Counted from the stretch's first letter, positions 42,505 to 51,632 are shown. The stretch: DNA of 64,000 nt from Diacronema lutheri (GCA_019448385.1 JAGTXO010000003.1:992001-1056000), one strand, 5' to 3'. The notes: generated from the sequence alone by a model not told the origin. Numbers and translations are program-made.

Positions 42505-45500
42505 ATGCCCTTGGCGGTGGAGACCGCGCTGGAGCGCAAGCGCGCAAAATACGCGCGCAAGGAGGAGGAGGCCATGCTGCGCGCGCGCGCGCTACGTGCA
42601 GCTGCTACGTTTTACGTTTTCAACGCAGCGCAACACAAGCGCCGCCGCGAGGACACGGAAAGCAAGCTGCGAGCAATTCGCAAGCGCGCTCGCGATGCTC
42701 GCGACGGCACGCCGGAAGCTCCTGCCGCGCCCGCGCCGGCGGACGGGCTCGACGGCGCAGCGCCGGCCCGAGGTTGCGCTGAAAGCGGGGCGGGTCTGTC
42801 AGCCATTGCGCAGGCGAGCACGTCAGCCGCACCTCTCACGCCCACCGCCGGTGCGTGCGTCGACGCGCCCGTGGACACGGCACCGACGGCCAAGGCGGTG
42901 GCGCCGCGAGCGCAGCAGCCGCCACCGCCGACGCCGCCTCCGTCAGCTCTACTGCCACCACTCGCGCGTGCCAGGCTTCCGGCGTCCGCCCCGCCAGAGG
43001 CTACCGAAAAAGACGCGCGCGACGACTCATGCGCACGGCCTCCGCAGCTTGCCACCGGCGCCTTCGCCGCCGACGCCCCCGCCGCCGTCAACGCGGCCAA
43101 GCTTGGGAGCGCGCTTGACGACCGCTTGCCTCCGGACCCTCTCGCCTTCCCGGACCAGCAGCACTACGACAGCGCGATCGGCGGCGAGCTCGGGACGCGC
43201 GTCCTTGGCGTCACAGGCATCGATATTGCCGCCGCCGCGTGCGCACCCCGCGCGGCCGGCGCGACCTGCGCGGCCGGCGCGGCCGACGCGGGCGGCAGCG
43301 GCGCGCTGGCGCGCAGCGCGCCGGCGCGCGACAGCAGCGTGCTCGCGCTGCAGCTCTTCGCTCCTGACGCGCGCGGCTGCACGGTCGCGTGCACGGGCGT
43401 GCGCGCGCTCGCGGTCGGCGAGCCCGGTGCCGGTGATGCTGGCAATTGCGACGTGAACGCCCAGGCGCGGCTGCTCGACCGATGCGCGCCGGGCGTTGAC
43501 GGCGCGCGCTGCGGCGTGGCTCTTCGGCCGGGCGACGTGGTCGACGTGACCGCGCGCGGCGGCGAGCTGCTCGACGGTGCCGCCATGCTCATCCCGCCGT
43601 CCATTGCTCACCCGAGACGCGAGGGGCGCGCGCTTTGTGCGCACAGCACGCACGAGCCTATCGCCAAGCGCGTCCGCCTCGACGCGAGCGTCGCGGCGCG
43701 CATGTCGCCCGCCGAGCAGCTCGTCGTGGCGCCGGCGATGCTCTTCGACCTCGCGCCATTTGGGCTCGCGACGAACGCCGACAAGATGGACCGGTTCGCG
43801 CTCGCCTTGCGCGCAGAGGTGGCAAGGCATGAGCCGGAGGCATGGGAGCGGCGTTGGATTGAGTCGCTGCTGCGCGCGCAGCAGCTCGTGTCGTGCGGTC
43901 CTCCTGGCACGGGCATGACGCACCCACTCGCCTTGGCGATCCTGGCGTGCGTGCACGGCGCGCACTCAGCCAAACTGCAGCCGCTGCGCATCGGCATCTA
44001 CGCCGTCAAGGGCTCCGCTGTTTTGGCGCTTCTCACGCGCGTCAACAACCTCCGCGCCGCTCGAGACGCCGCCGCCGCGCGCACCGGCGACGGCAGCAGT
44101 ACCTGCAACGGCCTCGCTGCGCCGATCCGCGTGTGCCAGCTGGTGCGCAAGGCGTCCGCGCTGCGCCCGGAGCAGCTGGATGCTTGGCGCCACTTGGCCT
44201 CGCCGGGCTCGAGCGTCACCGTGCGTCATGGCGTGCTCGGCGTCGGCGCGCCCAGCTGCGCCGCATCGCTCGTCTGCGCGCAGCCCGTCGACGAAGTGCC
44301 GCCGGGCAAGGAGCGCATGTACACGGTGCGCACCACGCGCGACACGGACGGGGAGGGCCGCGCCGTCGAGGTGCGCGCGTGCGACCTCGACGACTGCGTC
44401 GAGGAGCTGCTGCTGAGCCCGACGGACTCGGCGATTGCGTACATGAACGACCCGATTGCTTCGTGCATCGTCGGATTTACCGCGCTTCAGGGCGCCGAAG
44501 TCTTCTCGCTGTCGCACAGCCAGGCGGGCGCGGCAGCTGCGCAGTCGGCGCGCGCCCAGCCGCCCGTCTTTGACCTTCTCATCATCGACGCGGCCTCGCA
44601 GATGCCGCACGTTCTGCCGCTTGCGCGCACGGACGGCGGCTCGCGCTTCGTCATCATGAGCGACGAGCAGGAGCAGCAGACGAGCAGCGAGGCCTTGCCC
44701 CTCACCGGCGTTGGCGAGCTCGGCGCCGTCGGCGTCGCTGCGCAGCGCGCCGACACGGACGCGGTCACCTCCGACCGGCCCCGCGCGGCCTCGGCATGCG
44801 CACAGCTGAACGAGACCGACAGGGTGGCGCATTCGCTCATCGAGTTCGCGACGTACCATGAGAACGCCCTGGCCCAGCCGTGCGCGTCCTGCGGCACCTC
44901 GGGGCGGTGCGCTCCGCAGTGTGTGACACTCCGCAGCCTCGGCAGCGCGGACGGCGCCGGCAGCCTCCAGCCCGCAGGCGCCGGCGATGCCGGCGCGAGA
45001 TTGGGTGCGGGCCAAGGCGCCGACGGCACGCTCGCGGAAGAGAACGCCGCCATTGCGTGCATGCTCGTGCACGAAGCGAGCGTAATGGCGGGCGTCGAGG
45101 GCGACGACGCGCTCAATGGCGGGCTGCACGCGCGCATTGCCGAGGCGGCCATCGCCGATCGTGCCACTGAGCCCCTCGGCGCGGTGGTGCCCACTCCGAC
45201 GAACGAGCTGCACCGTGCGGACACTGAGCCCCTCGGCGCGGTGGTGCCCACTCCGACGAACGAGCTGCACCGTGCGGACACTGAGCCCCTCGGCGCGGTG
45301 GTGCCCACTCCGACGAACGAGCTGCACCGTGCGGACACTGAGCCCCTCGGCGCGGTGGTGCCCACTCCGACGAACGAGCTGCACCGTGCGGACACTGAGC
45401 CCCTCGGCGCGGTGGTGCCCACTCCGACGAACGAGCTGCACCGTGCGGACACTGAGCACCTCGGCGCGGTGGTGCCCACTCCGACGAACGAGCTGCACCG

Positions 45501-46659
45501 TGCGGACAGTGAGATTGCTCCGCAACGCGCGCAGCAGTGCGGCGTGAAGCGCGCGCCCGCCACGGCCGGTCTCGACGGCGTGCACGTGGACACGGCGGAG
45601 AAGCAGCACGAAAGCGAGCGCGACATGGCCACTTTGTGCGTTGCGCCGACCGCGCATACCCTCGAAGGCACGCAGCTCACAGCAGCTCGCGCGAAGGCGC
45701 TTCGCGGCAAGCGCGTGGTGCACGAGGACGAGGATGAGGAGATTGCTCTGCAACCCGCGCAGCAGCGCGGCGTGAAGCACGCGCTCGCCACGGCCGGTCT
45801 CGAAGGCATGCAGCTCTCGCGAAAAGCGCTCGCAGCAGCTCGCGCGAATAAGCTTCGCGGCAAGCGCGTGGTGCACGAAGACGAGGATGAGGACGACCAG
45901 GCAATCGGAAGCAACGACGACCGCCGAGTGACATTGCCGCCCGATTGCGGGCTCGACGACGACGACGACAGCGAGGCAACGCAGCACTTTGATTACCTGC
46001 GCGGAGGTCTCAGCGCGATCGGACTGGGGCCGCTGAGTGACGGGCAGCCATCGCCCATCTCTCCACAAACGCTCGCTGCGCCGCCAGCGAGCGCGCCGCC
46101 AACGAGCGCGCCGCCAACGAGCAGATTGCACGCTGCGTCCGGCTGCGGCGGCGATGAGGCTGCTGCTCGTGCACGGCTGCCAAACGACGACGATGGGGTC
46201 CCGGAAGGGGGCGCGCCCGGCCCAGAGGCGCATACGGCGTCCACACTCGGAGCTGCCGAGCCGATGGATGTCGACGAGGCGTCCGGCTTGCTGCGGGTAT
46301 CGTGCTTTACGCTTTTATCTCGTTTGGAGCGGGTCGCTGCTCCGCAGCTGCGTCGCGGTCTCGCGCACGTGCCGATCAGCTCGCAATCGCCTGCGGCCGG
46401 CGGGGGAGACGAGCCTACTCCCGTTCGACATAGCCCCGTGGATGCGGCGGCCGGCTTGGCTGCACAGGTGCACGCGCGGCCTCTGCCGGCTGGCGCCATG
46501 GTCAACGACAGGCTGGTGCACGAGGGGCACCCGCAGCATGCGCAGCAGCCGCACGATCTCAGGCGCGGCGTGCGAGCGCCGGCGGCGCCTCAGGCGGCGC
46601 GCAAGTACATGTGCAGGAAGTGCGGCGTGCCGAAAAAGGGGCACACGTGCACTTGGTGA
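42505..46659 (+). CDS. UPF1-type superfamily 1 helicase-like protein with altered Walker motifs and a tandem-repeat tail
   Basis: A single 1384-residue intronless frame. Around residue 465 it has CGPPGTGMTHPLALAIL, the Walker A site of UPF1/DNA2-like SF1 helicases (GPPGTGKT) with Lys replaced by Met (M471). Residues 692-699 read LLIIDAASQ where the family has IIDEAS-Q, so the Walker B Glu is Ala. ADP/ATP hydrolysis is therefore unlikely, and this may be a pseudoenzyme. RFVIMSDEQEQQ matches the next motif (normally VGDxxQ). I see no second RecA domain; instead come six identical-length 19-residue repeats, two longer repeats with RGKRVVHEDEDE, and a C-terminal zinc-knuckle-like CRKCGVPKKGHTC. 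The N-terminus is Lys/Arg-rich (RKRARDARDG), perhaps a nuclear signal. Role unknown; RNA or nucleic-acid binding is inferred. Confidence 0.7.
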   Translation: MPLAVETALERKRAKYARKEEEAMLRARALRAAATFYVFNAAQHKRRREDTESKLRAIRKRARDARDGTPEAPAAPAPADGLDGAAPARGCAESGAGLSAIAQASTSAAPLTPTAGACVDAPVDTAPTAKAVAPRAQQPPPPTPPPSALLPPLARARLPASAPPEATEKDARDDSCARPPQLATGAFAADAPAAVNAAKLGSALDDRLPPDPLAFPDQQHYDSAIGGELGTRVLGVTGIDIAAAACAPRAAGATCAAGAADAGGSGALARSAPARDSSVLALQLFAPDARGCTVACTGVRALAVGEPGAGDAGNCDVNAQARLLDRCAPGVDGARCGVALRPGDVVDVTARGGELLDGAAMLIPPSIAHPRREGRALCAHSTHEPIAKRVRLDASVAARMSPAEQLVVAPAMLFDLAPFGLATNADKMDRFALALRAEVARHEPEAWERRWIESLLRAQQLVSCGPPGTGMTHPLALAILACVHGAHSAKLQPLRIGIYAVKGSAVLALLTRVNNLRAARDAAAARTGDGSSTCNGLAAPIRVCQLVRKASALRPEQLDAWRHLASPGSSVTVRHGVLGVGAPSCAASLVCAQPVDEVPPGKERMYTVRTTRDTDGEGRAVEVRACDLDDCVEELLLSPTDSAIAYMNDPIASCIVGFTALQGAEVFSLSHSQAGAAAAQSARAQPPVFDLLIIDAASQMPHVLPLARTDGGSRFVIMSDEQEQQTSSEALPLTGVGELGAVGVAAQRADTDAVTSDRPRAASACAQLNETDRVAHSLIEFATYHENALAQPCASCGTSGRCAPQCVTLRSLGSADGAGSLQPAGAGDAGARLGAGQGADGTLAEENAAIACMLVHEASVMAGVEGDDALNGGLHARIAEAAIADRATEPLGAVVPTPTNELHRADTEPLGAVVPTPTNELHRADTEPLGAVVPTPTNELHRADTEPLGAVVPTPTNELHRADTEPLGAVVPTPTNELHRADTEHLGAVVPTPTNELHRADSEIAPQRAQQCGVKRAPATAGLDGVHVDTAEKQHESERDMATLCVAPTAHTLEGTQLTAARAKALRGKRVVHEDEDEEIALQPAQQRGVKHALATAGLEGMQLSRKALAAARANKLRGKRVVHEDEDEDDQAIGSNDDRRVTLPPDCGLDDDDDSEATQHFDYLRGGLSAIGLGPLSDGQPSPISPQTLAAPPASAPPTSAPPTSRLHAASGCGGDEAAARARLPNDDDGVPEGGAPGPEAHTASTLGAAEPMDVDEASGLLRVSCFTLLSRLERVAAPQLRRGLAHVPISSQSPAAGGGDEPTPVRHSPVDAAAGLAAQVHARPLPAGAMVNDRLVHEGHPQHAQQPHDLRRGVRAPAAPQAARKYMCRKCGVPKKGHTCTW
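45166..45507 (+). repeat. Six in-frame 57-bp tandem repeats
   Basis: Six head-to-tail copies, starting at 45166, 45223, 45280, 45337, 45394 and 45451, each encoding TEPLGAVVPTPTNELHRAD. They are near-identical at DNA level; the last has CAC for CCC (Pro to His). Such identity implies recent expansion or gene conversion. Confidence 0.95.
45508..45900 (+). repeat. Two diverged longer repeats in the helicase-like protein
   Basis: EIAPQRAQQCGVKRAPATAG ... LRGKRVVHEDEDE (from 45511) recurs as EIALQPAQQRGVKHALATAG ... LRGKRVVHEDEDED (from 45739). The first copy carries an insert absent from the second. Confidence 0.8.
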
Positions 46660-46674
46660 CGCTTCTCCGCGCAT

Positions 46675-46777
46675 GAGGAGGGGGAAGGGGGGAGGGGGGA
46701 AGGGCGGAGGGGGGAAGGGGGGACCGTTGGGGGTGGGGGGGGGTGGGGGTGGGGGGGGGGGGGGGGGGGGGGGGGGG
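46675..46777. repeat. G-rich tract with a 27-base G run
   Basis: Purine-only GGGGAAGGGG blocks followed by G-runs ending in 27 uninterrupted G (46751-46777). It lies between the helicase-like stop and the esterase start, and has strong quadruplex potential on the plus strand. Confidence 0.85.
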
Positions 46778-46936
46778 CGAGGAGAAGTGGATGTCGAAGG
46801 GGATGGTCTGCGCATGAACGACGTTGGGCCGTCATGACCTTGTGCTTTACCGCCCTCACGTGGTCTCCCCGTTGCTGTGGGCCCCCCGAAGGCCGAAACC
46901 CATCTCGTTTTCGCGCGCTTTTCCAAACGAGTGCCA

Positions 46937-47941
46937 ATGGCGCTCCCGACGTGTAGAGGCGCGGCGGCATCGCGACGCGGCATGTTCGCTCGCGCCGCGA
47001 TGCTTTCCGCCGTCTTCTGCGCCCTCACGAGCGCGCCTGGCGTGTTTGGTGCGCCGAGTGCGAGCGCGCGTGCGCCTGCACGCGCGACGCCCCCAAAGCA
47101 CCTTGTCGTGCTTGCGCACGGGCTCGGCGGCACGAGCCGCGACCTGCTGCGGTTCGAGCAAGCGCTGATGGCGTGCGACGCTTCTGTGCTCGCCCTCGCG
47201 ATCAGCGGCAACGAGGGCCGAACCAAAGATGGTGTCCGTGCGGGCTCGGCCCGCGTCGAGCGTGAGGTGCGCGCGGCCGTCGCCAACCACCCTTCTCTGC
47301 GTCGGATCAGCTTCGTGGGAAACTCGCTCGGTGGGCTGTACGTGCGCGAGGCGGCGTGCGCCTTGCACGAGCCGCGCCGCCCGTTCGGCCTACGCGGCGA
47401 GCGCATCGCCGGGCTTGCGCCTGAAGCATTTGTGACGATCGCGAGCCCGCACCTCGGCACGCGGCTGCTGCCGTGGTGCCCGCCGGCGCTGCAGGGCCTG
47501 CCCGCGCGCGCCTTCGCCGGGCAGACGGCGAGCGATCTGTTCCTCCGCACGCTCGTCCTCGCCGACATGACCGATGAGCGCCACCTGCGCGCGCTGCGCG
47601 CGTTCCGACGGCGTGTCCTCTACGCGAACGCGGGGGGCGACGCCATGGTGCAGCCGTACACCGCCGCGATCGACGGCGCGCGGCGCGGCGTGGGGCCGCG
47701 TGAGCGGAAGATGGCCAGTCGGTTGCGCAGCATGCCCTGGCGCACCGTGCTTGTCGAATTCCGCTGGTTGCGTTTCGTGCCGATCGCCCACAACATGATC
47801 TGCGCACTCTCGCGCGACGCCGTGTGCCGCGCCGTGTTCGCCCGCGGCGGCGCCGTCGTCGACGATGCCGCGGCGTCGGTCTGTTGCTCGTGCACGAGGC
47901 CGGCACAGCTGCGCTCGACGTGCGAGACCTTCCGCGCGTGA
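46937..47941 (+). CDS. DUF676-type serine esterase/lipase
   Basis: A 334-residue protein. HLVVLAHGLGGTSRDLLRFE is the oxyanion-hole start of DUF676 lipases, SFVGNSLGGLYVREA is the nucleophile elbow (GNSLGG, Ser), FVTIASPHLG follows, NAGGDAMVQPYTAAI supplies the Asp and PIAHNMIC the His. The family includes yeast ROG1-like monoacylglycerol lipases. A hydrophobic N-terminus (FARAAMLSAVFCALTSAPGVFGA) looks like a signal peptide; the start could be 46937 or 46982. After the core a Cys-rich tail (SVCCSCTRPAQLRSTCETF) is unusual. Intronless. Confidence 0.82.
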   Translation: MALPTCRGAAASRRGMFARAAMLSAVFCALTSAPGVFGAPSASARAPARATPPKHLVVLAHGLGGTSRDLLRFEQALMACDASVLALAISGNEGRTKDGVRAGSARVEREVRAAVANHPSLRRISFVGNSLGGLYVREAACALHEPRRPFGLRGERIAGLAPEAFVTIASPHLGTRLLPWCPPALQGLPARAFAGQTASDLFLRTLVLADMTDERHLRALRAFRRRVLYANAGGDAMVQPYTAAIDGARRGVGPRERKMASRLRSMPWRTVLVEFRWLRFVPIAHNMICALSRDAVCRAVFARGGAVVDDAAASVCCSCTRPAQLRSTCETFRA

Positions 47942-48294
47942 TAAGTGCTGGGAGAGCTTGCCTGGTGCCTGTGCCGGTGGCGCTTCGGAGCAGAAGTGCA
48001 GAAGGTCTCGTGCACACGCTGGCACATGCGGAAGATACACGAGGTGTAGCCTACGTGTCGGGCACACTGCGCTCGGCCTCTGCTCATGTGCCGCCGGTGC
48101 GCAACCCATGCAGCGATCTTGGTGCCGGCAAAGCGGTGCGCAAGGATGTCAAGCATTTCTGTGGGAAATTGCGCATCGAGCGGCAGAACGACCGTGCGTA
48201 CCGTTTCGCGATGGCCCGTGCTCGCGGCGCAGCCGACTGCGGATGAAGACGCGTCGTACGACCCCGACACGGCGTGGAATTAGTGAAAAGTGGG

Positions 48295-48326
<32 letters not shown>
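47942..48326. other. 385-base convergent spacer with a small unassigned ORF
   Basis: Between the esterase stop and the next minus-strand gene's stop. A minus-strand frame from 48270 reads ETVRTVVLPLDAQFPTEMLDILAHRFAGTKIA, which looks like protein but runs on into the antisense of the esterase gene. I could not decide between a small gene and chance. A 30-base G run closes the spacer. Confidence 0.3.
48292..48321. repeat. Poly-G tract (30 bases)
   Basis: Uninterrupted G run, five bases from the stop codon of the minus-strand gene at 48327. Confidence 0.9.
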
Positions 48327-49766
48327 CTAGCGTGGCCGTCGCGACAGAAGAAAAGCTGAATTTTGCCGCCGCAGGCGCGCACCGAGCCACGCCTCGAGCT
48401 TGCTGCATATCTCGAGCTGCGAGTCGGCATCCGTAATTGCGAGCGGGTGCGCGTTGACCTCGTCGCTGTGCGTCGCGTAAATGTGGCCAATGACCGCAAA
48501 CAGGATTTCCTCCGCAGTCGTCTCGGATGTTGTGGTATTGGTTCGGTCCACGAGGTCCTTGCAGCGACGCGCGAGAGATGCGGCGCGCTCCGCGTCGGAC
48601 TCCATGACTGGCGGCCAGACTTGCTGCAGAAGCGCGTGCTGCTGTACCATCACCTCAATTTGTTTCAAAGTCGTCGTGAAGGCCGACATGAGTTCGGACG
48701 GGGCCGTGCAGCCGGCCGGCGCGGCCGGCGGATTGCCGCGTGCTGCCAGGCGAGCCGCCGTCGCTGCAGTCTTGTCCGCCGCCTCCAACGCTCGGACGCG
48801 CTCGATCGCGGCGGGATCGCGCGCGGTGTCCCACTGCTCCGCCTGCGTGAGCTGCCCGCGCAGCTCGTCGTACACGTCGATGAGCGCCTGCAGCCGCGCC
48901 TTCTTGGCCGCCGCCTTCGGTCGACTTGCCGCAGTCAATGCTCCTGCGTCGGCGCTCGCAAGGGCAAGGGTGCGCCGGACGGCCTCGAGCTTCGCGCACG
49001 GCAAGAGCTCATCAAATTCCGCCTGCGACTGATTCGGCGGCGCCCCGACGCCGAGCGGCGGCGACAGCCCGGGCGCGCCCGCGCAAGCCGCCCACGTACC
49101 ATTGGGCGGCAGCGGCATGCCAACGACGAGCGGAGCGTAGAATGCGCCCGCGACCAGCGGCTGGACTGCAGCGCCGCTGAGCAGGTGCGCGGTCGCGGCC
49201 TGCCCGTCGGGGCACGAGCCGGCGCGCGGGAGAGTCCGCCCGTGCGCGCCGGTGCGCGGGGCGGGCGAGGGACGAGACACTGCGGCCACCGTGCGAGCAG
49301 CGAAAGTAGTCGCAGCCGGGTGCGCCGTCCCATGCCCCGGCGCACCCGCAGCGCGTGCCGCCGACGCAGTCGGCGTAGCCGCTGCACTCGCCACGCAGGT
49401 CACGGCGGGCTGCGACGAGCGCGCGGCCGGCATTGTCCCTCCCCCGTGTGGTTGCGCCGGAGCCGCTCCGCCACGGTGGGATACACCCGTGGGTAGCGGC
49501 GGCGTCGCCGCGATGCCTGCCCCCTCTGGAGGCAGCTCGCGCGCGTTCGCGCCCGCCTCGTCGGCGCGCGACGCACCCGACGCCCGCGTCGTCGACGACG
49601 GCGGCGCGCGGCGTGCTTCTGCGGGCTCGGGCTCGTTCGGGGGCGCCGCGCTCGCAGCGCCGCCACGCCTTGCGCTTAGAACACCGCTGCGCTCGCGCGC
49701 TCGCACATTGCGCGCCAGGTCGGCCGCCTGGGCGCGCTTCTCCGCGCGGTCCCCGCGTGTGCTCAT
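48327..49766 (-). CDS. Unknown protein, disordered N-half and helical C-half
   Basis: A 479-residue intronless protein. Residues 1-240 are Ala/Pro/Ser/Arg-rich and likely disordered, beginning MSTRGDRAEKRAQAADLARN. The C-terminal half is more ordered: SQAEFDELLPCAKLEAVRRT, ARLQALIDVYDELRGQLTQA, MSAFTTTLKQIEVMVQQHAL, SLARRCKDLVDRTNTTT and EEILFAVIGHIYATHSDEVN, consistent with a helical bundle. No known domain is recognised. The ATG at 49764-49766 shares bases with an ATG on the other strand (CATG at 49764-49767), part of a divergent arrangement with the sulfotransferase-like gene. Confidence 0.6.
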   Translation of the reverse strand: MSTRGDRAEKRAQAADLARNVRARERSGVLSARRGGAASAAPPNEPEPAEARRAPPSSTTRASGASRADEAGANARELPPEGAGIAATPPLPTGVSHRGGAAPAQPHGGGTMPAARSSQPAVTCVASAAATPTASAARAAGAPGHGTAHPAATTFAARTVAAVSRPSPAPRTGAHGRTLPRAGSCPDGQAATAHLLSGAAVQPLVAGAFYAPLVVGMPLPPNGTWAACAGAPGLSPPLGVGAPPNQSQAEFDELLPCAKLEAVRRTLALASADAGALTAASRPKAAAKKARLQALIDVYDELRGQLTQAEQWDTARDPAAIERVRALEAADKTAATAARLAARGNPPAAPAGCTAPSELMSAFTTTLKQIEVMVQQHALLQQVWPPVMESDAERAASLARRCKDLVDRTNTTTSETTAEEILFAVIGHIYATHSDEVNAHPLAITDADSQLEICSKLEAWLGARLRRQNSAFLLSRRPR

Positions 49767-49851
49767 GACGACGGCGACGGTGCAGATTTTTAAAGGGTAC
49801 CGCCTTCGCTGCTCCAACCCGACGCCATGGCCGTCGGTCAAGCTTGACCAG
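49767..49851. promoter_or_regulatory. Bidirectional region with a TATA-like ATTTTTAAAGGG
   Basis: ATTTTTAAAGGG at 49786-49797 is the only AT-rich element between the divergent starts at 49766 (minus) and 49852 (plus). Its position suits the plus gene about 55 bases before its ATG. Confidence 0.35.
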
Positions 49852-50901
49852 ATGCGTGCGTGCACGTCCGTGGCGTACGCCCCCGTCGATGAGTCGGAGG
49901 CGCGCCAGCGTCGATGTCGCGGCCGCGCCGGCGCGTGCGTCGCTGCTCTTCTCCTCGCCGCGCTGGCTCGACGCTGGTGCGCGCCGCTGACGTCGCCGCA
50001 CGTCGCGTGGGCCGAGGCGTGCGGCGCGAGCGACGTGATGCTTGCGCACCTCGCGCGGTGCGCCGCCGCTCCCGCGAGCGCCGAGCGGTTGCAACTGTGG
50101 GGCGAGCGGCATTCGGGCACGAACGCGGCCGAGCGCCTGATTCGCACCAACTTCCGCGTGAAGGGCACGCTGGCGCCGCATGGCTTCAAGCACATGTGGA
50201 TGACGAACCGCACGGAGCACGTGCGCGCGTGGCAGGCGCAGCTCGCGCGCTCGGTTGCGCGGCGGACGCCGACAGTTGTCATGACGCGCGAGCCGTACCG
50301 CTGGATACTTTCGATGCACGCGCGCCCGCATCACCAACCGTGGCTCCGCCGCCTCCCCCTGAGCGAGTTTGTGCGCCATGAGTGGCTTCTCCCGCCAATC
50401 CGCGAGCTACCCGGTGAGCTCGAGCCGACCGACGAGGAATGCCGGCGCAAGCACGCGGGCGAGGTGGCGCGAGCCGCGTGCGAGCGCGCGCGCGCCACGC
50501 CCGCCTTTGGCAACGTGCTCGAGATGCGCACGGCAAAACTTCAACTACTCGTGAAAGAGCTTATGCCTCCAGCGAGCGCCGGCGCGCCCGCGTCGTCCGC
50601 TGGCGTGCAGCGCGAGGTGGTCCCTCGGGTTGCGTTCGTGCGGCAGGAGGAGCTGGTGGACGGTGGCTTGCGCGTCGCCTGCCGCCTGCTGCGCGAGCTG
50701 CGCCTCTGCCCGCTCGGCGAGAGCGTGCGACTCGTGCCCGGCACGGTCAACCCGGGCGGTGGGTACTGGTCGCTGTTGCGCTGGGCGCCCAGCAGGCGGT
50801 GCGCCGTGGAGGAGATGGGCCCCGAGGTGGAGCCGTTCGTGCGCGGGCAGCTGGACTGGGAGCTCGAGGGCAGCCTCGGCTATGCGCCGGTGCGGTGTTG
50901 A
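49852..50901 (+). CDS. Sulfotransferase-like type II membrane protein
   Basis: A 349-residue protein. A short basic leader and a hydrophobic segment (AGACVAALLLAALARRW) suggest a Golgi type II anchor. LQLWGERHSGTNAAERLIRT is a P-loop-like 5'-phosphosulfate motif of a family found in algae and marine protists, and TVVMTREPYRWILSMHARP matches the 3'-phosphate-binding R-x-P-x-x-W-x-x-S segment of PAPS-dependent sulfotransferases. GTVNPGGGYWSLLRW near the C-terminus may be acceptor-binding. Sulfation of a surface glycan is the likely reaction type; the acceptor is unknown. ATG 49852 is preferred over 49765, which would overlap the divergent gene's start. Confidence 0.65.
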   Translation: MRACTSVAYAPVDESEARQRRCRGRAGACVAALLLAALARRWCAPLTSPHVAWAEACGASDVMLAHLARCAAAPASAERLQLWGERHSGTNAAERLIRTNFRVKGTLAPHGFKHMWMTNRTEHVRAWQAQLARSVARRTPTVVMTREPYRWILSMHARPHHQPWLRRLPLSEFVRHEWLLPPIRELPGELEPTDEECRRKHAGEVARAACERARATPAFGNVLEMRTAKLQLLVKELMPPASAGAPASSAGVQREVVPRVAFVRQEELVDGGLRVACRLLRELRLCPLGESVRLVPGTVNPGGGYWSLLRWAPSRRCAVEEMGPEVEPFVRGQLDWELEGSLGYAPVRC

Positions 50902-50937
50902 CCCCCCCCCCCCCCCGCCTCCCCCCCCCCCCCCCCC
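50902..50937. repeat. Poly-C runs between convergent stops
   Basis: C runs at 50902-50916 and 50920-50937, then CTCTTCCCCCC. They begin next to the sulfotransferase-like stop and lie before the Rab-like stop at 50961. Confidence 0.85.
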
Positions 50938-50960
50938 TCTTCCCCCCGCACTATTCGACA

Positions 50961-51614
50961 TTACTGCGGCACAGACGGAATGTCGAAAAGCGCCGCGCGG
51001 AACGCCCGGTTGTCCGCGAGCTTGCGGCCGATCTGAATGCGCGTCTTGACGAGCAAGCTCGGCTCGGGCGGGTTTGGGATCTGCCCGATCACGGTCGCCA
51101 TTAGCGTCGAGAAGGCCTCCGTCACGCCCTGGTTTGCCATCGCGCTCGCTTCAAAGTACTGCATGCCGTGGCGCGAGGCAAACTGCTCCGCTTCGCCAGA
51201 GCTCACGCGGGACGCGGAGGGCGGCAAGTCCGCCTTGTTGCCAATCAGCACCATCGGCAGCTGCGAGCCCGTGCTGCTCGCGGCGTCGAGCCAGAGCGCG
51301 ATGCGCTCAAATGTCGGCCGTCGATTTACGTCAAAGACGAGCACGACGCCCGCCGCGAGCGATGCGTAGCGCGACGCGCCCTGCAGGTAGCGCGGCGCGC
51401 CCGGCACCTCCCACATCTGCACCTTGTAGAGCGCGCCGCGAGACTCGTACGTATGAACCTTGCTCTGCAGCCCGAACTGCGGCTCCATGCTCGGCACATC
51501 GACCGCCGTTGCGGGCTGCGTGCACGCGACGAGCAGGCTTTTGCCCACCGCGCTGTCGCCCATGACAACCAGGGAGAACGAGAAGTCCACCGCGTCGCCG
51601 CCATAGCCCGACAT
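50961..51614 (-). CDS. Atypical Rab-like small GTPase without prenylation motif
   Basis: A 217-residue protein. G1 is VVMGDSAVGKSLL, G3 is MWEVPG (usually WDTAG), G4 is IGNKADLP and G5 is FEASAM, so guanine-nucleotide binding looks intact, but the Gln needed for hydrolysis is missing after PG (reads PGAPRY). The tail ends FDIPSVPQ without Cys, so it is not prenylated, as in RABL/IFT-type GTPases. Its head-to-head partner is a thioredoxin-like protein of the axonemal type, and an EF-hand gene lies nearby, which suggests a flagellar role by context only. The ATG at 51614 (MSGYGGDAVDF) begins a normal Rab N-terminus. Intronless. Confidence 0.72.
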   Translation of the reverse strand: MSGYGGDAVDFSFSLVVMGDSAVGKSLLVACTQPATAVDVPSMEPQFGLQSKVHTYESRGALYKVQMWEVPGAPRYLQGASRYASLAAGVVLVFDVNRRPTFERIALWLDAASSTGSQLPMVLIGNKADLPPSASRVSSGEAEQFASRHGMQYFEASAMANQGVTEAFSTLMATVIGQIPNPPEPSLLVKTRIQIGRKLADNRAFRAALFDIPSVPQ

Positions 51615-51632
51615 CGTTCGGAAACGGCAACA
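51615..51632. promoter_or_regulatory. 18-base gap between divergent start codons (Rab-like / thioredoxin-like)
   Basis: The shortest spacer in the window: minus ATG ends at 51614 and plus ATG starts at 51633. Promoter elements and 5' UTRs of at least one gene must overlap the other's coding sequence. Confidence 0.5.

Noticed and set aside
47620-48270. Minus-strand ORF starting MSGSYDASSS
   Set aside because: Its first 60 codons look protein-like, but the rest is antisense to the esterase gene. Not called as a gene without expression evidence.
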